From positions 1 through 29,687 of the forward strand of contig CAYGTK010000024.1 in the NCBI GenBank assembly GCA_964352775.1: DNA of 29,687 nt. The letters are read 5' to 3'. The DNA comes from CAYGTK01 sp964352775. Its GTDB lineage: Bacteria; Bacteroidota; Bacteroidia; Chitinophagales; CAIOSU01. Below the pieces are notes generated by a model, which worked only from the letters and a program-made list of their open reading frames with translations, was not told the origin of the DNA and did not search any database. Shown in pieces: positions 23,578-29,687 of this stretch; the stretch's first letter is position 1; every line of letters starts with the position of its first letter. The position numbers and the translations under genes are program-made.

Positions 23578-24740
23578 GCTTCCACCTCCTTATTTATCAT
23601 TGATCTCCAGTCTATGCTTGTATAGCCTCCTTTGGCTTCTATATTTTGAAATAGTGCCCACGCTTTTTCCACTAGTGTATTCGTTAGATCCTCTATATAG
23701 AATGAACCCGCAGAAGGGTCTACTACTTTATCCAGTTTCGCCTCCATTTGCAATACATGCCCAACATTTCGGGCAACACGTTCAAAGAATACTTGGTTAC
23801 GTTCTTCAGTACTGTTTACATCGCGGATGTGTATCACATCACAGCCTGCTATAGCAGCACTCATTGCCTCGGTAGTATGCTGAAGCATATTCCAGTATGG
23901 TTTGTCCTCTTTTGTGTGCTTCCACGACTTAGTGGCCTGAATGAATATAATTGGAGAGGTGACACCATATTGCTCCAATACTGTTGACCATAGCACACGA
24001 AGTGCCCTGACTTTAGCAATACTCAAAAAGTAGCTTGTATTGATAGGTATGGAAAATTGTAATTGAGTGTAAGGCTCTTTTTCAGTAGACAGCGCTACTG
24101 CATATTCATGTGCTTTGGCAATAGTAAAAGCCAACTCTTCAATTGCATTCACTCCTTCCATATGGAAAGGTTCAGCATGTACAGTTATCGAATGAAAACT
24201 AGGGAGTGCTGATCTTACATTACCAATAAACTCTCTAGTTTCGTCTATCCAATTTGTAGAGCGTTCACTTTCACATAAAGGGTCGTAGTTAAAAGATCCT
24301 GTTAATTCTTCAGCACTTATTTCCCTATCAACTAACCATTCTGAAAAACTACTTAGTACAGAAGGTGAAAGTTCGTCAGCTACAAAGTGTGTGCTGATAT
24401 ACTTTGGGTTTACATTTTCCAGTATCTCGCTAAAGTTTGTGCTACCATTTATCCGAAGCCCTAAAGCGTTCACTCCGCCTTCAAGAGCACCTAGTATCTT
24501 CTTGTTAGTGGCTTTGGTATCCCCAACCAATACATCTTGATGTATCTGCCATGTGTTATTCTCCTTGAAAAAAGTATTGGCTGAAATATTTTCCTCAGCA
24601 GTTAAGTAAGGGGGAATAGCAACACCTATTGGAGACTGCCAATTCAGCACCTCTAATGGTTTGCCTTTAAGGTCGGTTATGACTTTATCTTGCCATTTGG
24701 CCTTACTCAATTCCTCGAATTCGCTGAACATTTTGCTCAT
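23574..24740 (-). CDS. mutA: Methylmalonyl-CoA mutase, small non-catalytic subunit
   Basis: A 388-residue subunit homologous to the TIM-barrel half of the mutase. Recognisable parts are the N-terminal SKAKWQDKVITDLKGK segment, a central barrel with SIPINTSYFLSIAKVRALRVLW, and the late VDPSAGSFYIEDLTNTLVEKAW. The protein ends at the barrel: there is no cobalamin domain, and it is much shorter than the about 640-residue Propionibacterium small subunit. My recollection is that Bacteroidota small subunits are generally short, so this may be normal for the group. It likely stabilises the heterodimer with MutB, encoded directly downstream. A second ATG nine bases on (24731) is an alternative start. 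Confidence 0.93.
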   Translation of the reverse strand: MSKMFSEFEELSKAKWQDKVITDLKGKPLEVLNWQSPIGVAIPPYLTAEENISANTFFKENNTWQIHQDVLVGDTKATNKKILGALEGGVNALGLRINGSTNFSEILENVNPKYISTHFVADELSPSVLSSFSEWLVDREISAEELTGSFNYDPLCESERSTNWIDETREFIGNVRSALPSFHSITVHAEPFHMEGVNAIEELAFTIAKAHEYAVALSTEKEPYTQLQFSIPINTSYFLSIAKVRALRVLWSTVLEQYGVTSPIIFIQATKSWKHTKEDKPYWNMLQHTTEAMSAAIAGCDVIHIRDVNSTEERNQVFFERVARNVGHVLQMEAKLDKVVDPSAGSFYIEDLTNTLVEKAWALFQNIEAKGGYTSIDWRSMINKEVEA

Positions 24741-24783
24741 GCTGCTAAGATAGGTAATGGGCAGGTAATCCTAATAAGATGTG

Positions 24784-26055
24784 TTACTTCCCAATTTTCT
24801 TATCCGTATTCTTCTTTTTGTTTGCACGGCGTAATATTATCTTGCCTAACGATAAAATGAAACGCTTGAAGAATGGTCCTTTTCTGCCTTTTTTACTTCC
24901 CTTCCAAACACTATCAAAAAAATATTTAGTGTAAGCCATAGAGAACACAGCACAATCGAAGTGACCGAAAGACTTACCGCTGTTTCTCAGCTTCACGAAT
25001 TTCGATCCGTTCTCCTTCATTTTTTCGTGAGCTACTAGTGCATTCTTGTAATACACTTGCTCATCTGCTGTGCAATAGCATATCAGCATTGGTTCTTCGG
25101 GTTTCCAATCGTATGTGGCATTCTCCTCTAGAGCTTTTTTGAAGGGGTGGTTGGGGTCATTAAAATAGGCCTCTGCAATTTCATCTTTTACCATATCACG
25201 AGGTATAGCTGGTAACTGCTCGTTGATATAATCGAAGTTGTTCTTCCCATTGAAGAGGGGCGGTATGGTTGTTTTATAGGGCTCTTTGAAAACCGACCAT
25301 ATATCGTCGTACATACCATACACTTCGTTGTAACCAATAAACATGTAGGGTAAATATCCCGGGTGGGTATACTCTACCACCATAGCTTCAGTTTGGGCGC
25401 CAGCCATATCATATGCGCCCGACATGGGTGCCGATGCTGCCACATTTATTTCGTCTTTATAGTTCTTTTCTATTTCCCAATGGGTGGCCATAGCAGCGTG
25501 TCCACCTTGTGAGTATCCAGTTATAAAAACTCGACTTTGGTCTACTTCAATATTTTTTTCTTTGTTGAAATTTCGGCAAGCTCTTAACATATCGATGGAG
25601 GCACTGGCCTCTGTAAGGGCGTGTTGGTAAAGATGGAATTTATCGCCCTTACCTAATCCTAAATAGTGAGGGAAGTAGGTAGCGTATCCGTTAGAGGCGA
25701 ATATGGCTGCAATTAGCATTTCGCTTTGTATTTTGGGTGATTGCTCCACTTTTATCCTAGTACCGTGCTGAAAGATCAACTCTGGTGTGAGTTTTTCTGT
25801 GTTTTTGGGTGATAGATAGTAGCCAGATGCGTTTATGGGAGTGCCGTCATGCCAAATGGTTTCATACACCAGTTCATATACGTCGAACTCATTTTTAATG
25901 CCCATTACGCGCTTTGGTATCTTGTTCTTTTTCCATATCTCTTCTAAGTCTTCTATAGAGTATGATCGAATGAACTCCGTACTAATTATGTCACCACGTT
26001 CAGCGGATGCTAATAGTGCAGGAAGGAGTAATATAAGCGTAAGCCAATAGCGCAT
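24784..26055 (-). CDS. Secreted alpha/beta hydrolase (secretory lipase-like)
   Basis: A 423-residue exported hydrolase. A signal peptide covers about 1-19 (LLALLASAE-type end). The nucleophile elbow is GYSQG (180-184; Ser182), the oxyanion region is in FQHGTR (95-100), the likely acid is Asp in CTADEQVYY, and the catalytic His is in KSFGHFDC. The order and spacing resemble the secretory lipase (LIP) group, including SAPMSGAYDM after the elbow. The C-terminus is strongly basic with about 12 Lys/Arg in the last 30 residues. Substrate is unknown: lipid, ester or peptide. It lies 43 bases upstream of mutA on the same strand, so read-through to mutAB is possible. Confidence 0.85.
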   Translation of the reverse strand: MRYWLTLILLLPALLASAERGDIISTEFIRSYSIEDLEEIWKKNKIPKRVMGIKNEFDVYELVYETIWHDGTPINASGYYLSPKNTEKLTPELIFQHGTRIKVEQSPKIQSEMLIAAIFASNGYATYFPHYLGLGKGDKFHLYQHALTEASASIDMLRACRNFNKEKNIEVDQSRVFITGYSQGGHAAMATHWEIEKNYKDEINVAASAPMSGAYDMAGAQTEAMVVEYTHPGYLPYMFIGYNEVYGMYDDIWSVFKEPYKTTIPPLFNGKNNFDYINEQLPAIPRDMVKDEIAEAYFNDPNHPFKKALEENATYDWKPEEPMLICYCTADEQVYYKNALVAHEKMKENGSKFVKLRNSGKSFGHFDCAVFSMAYTKYFFDSVWKGSKKGRKGPFFKRFILSLGKIILRRANKKKNTDKKIGK

Positions 26056-26130
26056 TTCAGAGTGTTTTCCCCGAAAATAAAGCTTAGTTATGGCTTTCCC
26101 TAAGTCTGAAGCTTGATGGATGAAAGTAGA

Positions 26131-27195
26131 CTAAGGAATTTGGAAGCTAATATCTACTGACGTGGTTGCGTTACCTTTTGCTGCTAGGCTGAATGGTATA
26201 TCGAAGCTGCTATTGATATAGTCTCCACTAGAGAAGTTGTTATCTCCATTTGCATCATAAACAGCATTCAAAAAGTAGTCGCCAGGATGCATAGAGTTGA
26301 AGGTGAAATTAGCCGAACTACTTGCAGGCATCAGTACATAACGTGAGCGATTATCTAACCGCTGTGGTAGGAATTGAAAGCCATTGAACAAAGGCTGTGT
26401 AGTAATTATCAATAGAATTTTCTTGCTAGCATCCGGGGAAGTTGGGTTACTAATGCTAACCGATACATCAGTCTTTCCCAGGTGTGGTTGCGTTGTTGCT
26501 GCATATGGGTCTTGGCTTACATCGTAGTAAAGAGCCTCTGGTAAACTATCGAACACACCAGTAAAGTCACGCATGACTTGCTTTTTGGGGAAGTTGAATT
26601 GATTGATAGCTTCATTGGCATTGTCTGTCACTTTTCGCTCGGCTACCCACTCCATGTGCTTGACGGGCTGGTTAAGGGTATTGTACTTATTGGTAAAGGT
26701 TCTGATAATGACATTATCCGTACTGCTGAATATTACTTCTGTAAATACTCGCTGTTTACCTGCCGCAGCATCTACAAAACGATAATAGGCTTTGTTGCCG
26801 TTATTTTCGGTGCTATCTAATACCATATAAGATACACGCGATAGACCTGCGAAGCCACCTCCATTACGGAAGGTCATTTTATACTCGCAACTGTATTGAG
26901 CGATGAAGAAGCTCATGAAGATGTCGTTCTTATCGTCTAGCTCATTCTTAGCCGAAACTTGGGCAGCTGCGATGGGCCGGAAGTCTACAATGTACTCAGG
27001 AAAGCTACCCAATGGGGTAGGGGAACTTACTGGGCCATGCCAAATACCAGGTAGTCGAGCCAATAGGTCATATCCAGGGATGGTCGTAGTTTCGTTTATA
27101 GGGTCGCAGTTGCAACATAGTGCTGGGTCGTTCGAATCCCCACATGAAGAAAGCACAATAAGGGAAAAGAGAAAAAATAGGCGGTCGATGGTCAT
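26131..27195 (-). CDS. Hypothetical lipoprotein
   Basis: A 354-residue protein that I do not recognise. The lipoprotein signal ends in LSSC (lipidated Cys18) and a CCxC cluster follows at 27-30. The middle part (about 40-230) is predicted mostly beta, with no visible motif. The last about 110 residues look like an Ig-like or prealbumin-like beta domain with PGDYFLNAVYDANGDNNF and a following SSGD, which gives a DxNxDxxxxxGD pattern that could bind calcium. It starts 10 bases after the acid phosphatase stop, so the two lipoproteins are probably co-transcribed; the functional link is unknown. Confidence 0.75.
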   Translation of the reverse strand: MTIDRLFFLFSLIVLSSCGDSNDPALCCNCDPINETTTIPGYDLLARLPGIWHGPVSSPTPLGSFPEYIVDFRPIAAAQVSAKNELDDKNDIFMSFFIAQYSCEYKMTFRNGGGFAGLSRVSYMVLDSTENNGNKAYYRFVDAAAGKQRVFTEVIFSSTDNVIIRTFTNKYNTLNQPVKHMEWVAERKVTDNANEAINQFNFPKKQVMRDFTGVFDSLPEALYYDVSQDPYAATTQPHLGKTDVSVSISNPTSPDASKKILLIITTQPLFNGFQFLPQRLDNRSRYVLMPASSSANFTFNSMHPGDYFLNAVYDANGDNNFSSGDYINSSFDIPFSLAAKGNATTSVDISFQIP

Positions 27196-27205
27196 TAGCT
27201 ACGGT

Positions 27206-28033
27206 CTAGTTAAATCCTATCAGCGACTTTCTACGTAGCGAATCCTTTTGGATATCACTTAAGCTAAAGTCGTTGTTATACAAAGCACCTTCCCAAGTAC
27301 CATACAGGGCATTGGGAAATACAATGAAGTCTTTACCTATTGAAGGAGCTATTTTTTCTAGTTCAGCATCGCGAGTGTCATTGGGCTTTTTATCAAAATC
27401 TGGGGTAAAGTCGCTTAGATTATCACCTAAATATAGAAGTACATTATAGCCTTGTGCTAGAATTTCGTCTCTTCTCACTTGCTTGCCGCTGGTAGTTGTT
27501 TTTAAATAGTAGTGGCTGCTATCTACTTGCGGATAACCAAGTGCCTTCATATTGTTCATGGTAGATAGCTGCTCTTCTACCTTACGGTTGGATAGATAAA
27601 ATAAAGTTACCCCCAAAGAGTCAGCTTTGCGAAAAAAATCAAGACTGCCCTCCAAGGCAGTAGCCTTTTCTAGGCTGGTCCATTCCATCCAGGTATCTGG
27701 AGTGTAGGCTTTATTCTCTTGTACTAACCAAGCATTATAGTAGCTATTATCAAGTACGGTCTCATCTAAGTCAGTAATAATAGCTGGTTTAGCTGGGTTG
27801 CTCTTTAGTTTTTCTTCCAACCGCATATCTGCAAGAGTATAAGCTTGATAACAAAGTGCTTTGTACTCTGAAGCATATTGATGATACAGTATCGCTCCAA
27901 TTGTATGGTCGCTTGCAGAAGGGATTGGAGGCTCTGGCGGTTGTTGTGGTTGCTCCGATGGTTTTGGCGGTGTGCATGCGCTAAAAAATAGAACTACGAA
28001 TAGTATTGAAATAAAAGAATTGGCTTTCATCAT
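27206..28033 (-). CDS. Class C acid phosphatase lipoprotein (5'-nucleotidase, e(P4) family)
   Basis: A 275-residue HAD-superfamily phosphatase anchored to the outer membrane. The lipobox FSAC gives lipidated Cys20, followed by a Pro/Gln/Glu-rich linker (about 22-38). The catalytic motif DLDETVLDN (88-96) holds Asp88 and Asp90, YLSNR carries the second HAD motif, and LGDNLSDF supplies the late acidic motif. In Haemophilus e(P4) the enzyme removes phosphate from NMN and other nucleotides to allow NAD-precursor uptake; a general nucleotide-scavenging role is likely here. I start at the ATG at 28033 rather than an upstream TTG, because this places the signal sequence at the N-terminus. It is followed by another lipoprotein gene. 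Confidence 0.93.
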   Translation of the reverse strand: MMKANSFISILFVVLFFSACTPPKPSEQPQQPPEPPIPSASDHTIGAILYHQYASEYKALCYQAYTLADMRLEEKLKSNPAKPAIITDLDETVLDNSYYNAWLVQENKAYTPDTWMEWTSLEKATALEGSLDFFRKADSLGVTLFYLSNRKVEEQLSTMNNMKALGYPQVDSSHYYLKTTTSGKQVRRDEILAQGYNVLLYLGDNLSDFTPDFDKKPNDTRDAELEKIAPSIGKDFIVFPNALYGTWEGALYNNDFSLSDIQKDSLRRKSLIGFN

Positions 28034-28102
28034 TCTGAAATTGTGCTCAAATATAAGCAAGCCGTAGTGGACTGAATTAATAAGAGGTGTAGAATTGTTA
28101 GT

Positions 28103-28927
28103 CTACTCTTTTTCAGTCAGGCCCATTTCTTCCATAATCAGCTCACTAACACCTGTTGAACTGAAACCGCCATCATGGAATAAGTTCTGCATGGTTACCA
28201 TGCGGGTATAATCGCTAAAGAGCATAGTACAGAATTTTGCGCAATCTTCGGCACTTGCATTTCCTAGTGGGGCGAGTTTATCAGCATAATGGTAGAAACC
28301 ATCAAATCCTTTTACTCCTGAACCAGCAGTAGTATAAGTAGGCGATTGTGAAACAGTATTGATACGGATCTTTTTTTCATTACCCATATAGTAGCCAAAG
28401 CTCCGGGCTATAGATTCCAACACGGCTTTAGACTCTGCCATATCATTATAACCTGGAAATGCTTTTTGTGCTGCTATGTAACTAAGTGCTAGAATAGACC
28501 CCCACTCGTTAACGCAATCAAGTTTGCGACAAGTTTGTATCACTTTATGGAACGATAGACCTGAAATGTCTATCGCCTTTAAAAAGAAATCATGGTTAAG
28601 ATCAGTATACTCTTTGCCTTTGCGGACGTTTACTGACATGCCAATGGAGTGCAATACAAAATCGATCTTACCCCCTAGTATTTCAGTTGACTTAGTGAAT
28701 AATTCTTCTAAGTCTTCCAGTTTGGTAGCGTCAGCCGCAATTACTTCGGCTCCGCATTTTTCAGCCAGCTCATTTATTTTACCAAATCGTAAAGCTACTG
28801 GTGCATTGGTCAAGGTAAATATGGCACCTTCGGCTTTTGCTTGTTCTGCTACTTTCCAAGCTATTGAACTTTCATCCAATGCGCCAAAAATAACGCCTCT
28901 TTTACCTGCTAATAGTTGATGGTTCAT
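28103..28927 (-). CDS. fabI: Enoyl-[acyl-carrier-protein] reductase (NADH)
   Basis: A 274-residue short-chain dehydrogenase that does the last reduction step in each round of fatty-acid synthesis (FAS II). The FabI pattern is clear: cofactor loop GALDESSIAW near 15-24, HSIG (93-96), and Tyr150 with Tyr160-x6-Lys167 (SYIAAQKAFPGYNDMAESK), ten residues between the tyrosines as in E. coli FabI. The later SQSPTYTTAGSG is the flexible substrate-binding loop. Length is slightly above the E. coli protein. It starts 9 bases after the recN stop, so the two form an operon. Confidence 0.96.
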   Translation of the reverse strand: MNHQLLAGKRGVIFGALDESSIAWKVAEQAKAEGAIFTLTNAPVALRFGKINELAEKCGAEVIAADATKLEDLEELFTKSTEILGGKIDFVLHSIGMSVNVRKGKEYTDLNHDFFLKAIDISGLSFHKVIQTCRKLDCVNEWGSILALSYIAAQKAFPGYNDMAESKAVLESIARSFGYYMGNEKKIRINTVSQSPTYTTAGSGVKGFDGFYHYADKLAPLGNASAEDCAKFCTMLFSDYTRMVTMQNLFHDGGFSSTGVSELIMEEMGLTEKE

Positions 28928-28936
28928 GTATGTTCT

Positions 28937-29687
28937 TTATTGTAGTAGTAGTTCGCGTGCGTTGGCTAAGGTAGTATCTGTTAACGATTCACCACCAAGC
29001 ATTTTGGCAATTTCTTGCACACGTTCTTCTTTGTTTAAATGACGGATACGGGTAACTGTTCTTTCATCTGCCATATCCTTGTAAACAAAGAAATGGTCAT
29101 TACCCTTACTAGCTATCTGCGGTAAATGCGTGATAGAAATTAATTGATGCTGTTGCCCAAGTTTCTCTAACAACTGGCCTACCTTGAAGGCAACTTCACC
29201 CGAAATACTAGTATCTATTTCGTCAAAGATCAATGTTGGTAGCGATTCGTGTTCGGCTATCAATGATTTCAGTACTAGCATCAATCGTGATAGCTCTCCA
29301 CCGCTAGCCACTTTTTTTAGTTCTTGTAAAGGCGCTCCTGCATTAGCTGTAAATAAGAAAGTGATCTTGTCTAGTCCTGATAAAGTTCTTTTTTCGAAAG
29401 GAAGTTCCTCTAGGTTGATCTGCAATTTTGCGTTTGGCATTCCAACAAGCGATAATTGTTCTTGGACACGCTTTTCTATTTTGGGTAAGGCTTTTTTACG
29501 TTGAGCTCTCAAGACTTCACCTTTGGCTACTATTTCTTTTTGAAGAACACTCAACTGTTGTTGTAATCGCTCAATGTCTCCCTTTAGGTTATCGTAGGCA
29601 GAGATCTTTGCTTGTAGATCTGCTTTTAGTTCAAGTAGTTCAGCTGTCGAATTTTTGCGGTGTTTACTTTGAAGTCTGTTTACTTTA
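28937..29687 (-). CDS. recN: DNA repair protein RecN, C-terminal part
   Basis: The frame is open to the right edge of the window; about 249 residues of the C-terminus are visible. RecN is an SMC-like ATPase used in recombinational repair of double-strand breaks. The visible part begins with a coiled-coil arm rich in Gln/Glu/Leu/Lys, followed by the C-terminal half of the ATPase head: signature motif ASGGELSRL, Walker B TLIFDEIDT, the D-loop region SGEVAFKVG and the H-loop ITHLPQIA. The Walker A half lies outside the window. It is upstream of fabI with a 9-base gap. Confidence 0.96.
   Translation of the reverse strand, partial: KVNRLQSKHRKNSTAELLELKADLQAKISAYDNLKGDIERLQQQLSVLQKEIVAKGEVLRAQRKKALPKIEKRVQEQLSLVGMPNAKLQINLEELPFEKRTLSGLDKITFLFTANAGAPLQELKKVASGGELSRLMLVLKSLIAEHESLPTLIFDEIDTSISGEVAFKVGQLLEKLGQQHQLISITHLPQIASKGNDHFFVYKDMADERTVTRIRHLNKEERVQEIAKMLGGESLTDTTLANARELLLQ

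Noticed and set aside
24741..24783. Cobalamin riboswitch before mutA
   Set aside because: Only 43 bases separate mutA from the upstream gene, far too few for a B12 aptamer of about 200 bases.
28524..28919. Plus-strand 131-residue open frame over fabI
   Set aside because: It is antisense to fabI, with no recognisable domain.

Overview
The window reads as chromosomal DNA of a Bacteroidota bacterium, most likely Flavobacteriales or a close relative such as a Cryomorphaceae-type marine lineage. Supporting signs are near-absent Shine-Dalgarno sequences, several -7 boxes of the Bacteroidota form TAnnTTTG (one with a TTG 19 bases upstream), a type IX secretion C-terminal sorting domain, a DUF4476 protein, a LytS/LytTR pair and lipoproteins with Bacteroidota-style lipoboxes. 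Nearly all space is coding. I see no insertion sequence, phage, CRISPR array or defence island.

Layout. 1-3231 (+): the end of a flippase-like membrane protein overlapping a stand-alone heptose-1-phosphate adenylyltransferase (rfaE2), then an acyl-CoA dehydrogenase and an exported DUF4476 protein. A 54-base perfect palindrome closes this block against a minus-strand HesB/IscA-type Fe-S carrier. 3753-6391 (+): a membrane-anchored hypothetical protein, a 416-base gap with possible RNA-like structure, dnaA, then tRNA-Ser(GCU) and tRNA-Pro(UGG) behind a consensus promoter. 6424-9981 (-): tRNA-Ser(GGA), an ExbB/TolQ-type proton channel, a small three-helix membrane protein and four ExbD-like proteins. 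10100-11498 (-): a polysaccharide deacetylase overlapping a TatD-family hydrolase. 11601-13677 (+): gltX, an acidic-tailed small protein and a Cys-rich small lipoprotein. 13693-15437 (-): LytTR regulator and LytS-like kinase, divergent from an unrecognised lipoprotein (15636-16361). 16371-24740: MeaB GTPase (-), a long-type isocitrate dehydrogenase (+), a VIT-domain T9SS cargo protein (+), and the two methylmalonyl-CoA mutase subunits (-). 24784-29687 (-): secreted alpha/beta hydrolase, lipoprotein, class C acid phosphatase lipoprotein, enoyl-ACP reductase FabI and the C-terminal part of RecN.

How genes fit together. MutA, MutB and MeaB give B12-dependent interconversion of methylmalonyl-CoA and succinyl-CoA, feeding or draining the citric acid cycle where the isocitrate dehydrogenase acts. 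The ExbB/ExbD cluster is an ion-driven motor for energising the outer membrane. It is the most unusual part of the window, because its ExbD pair is present twice in the order A-B-B'-A' with a terminator in the middle. The remaining genes are mostly housekeeping. I did not find a convincing new multi-gene system. The best leads are the ExbD arrangement, the structured gap before dnaA, and LytTR-like repeats between the LytS kinase gene and the divergent lipoprotein gene.
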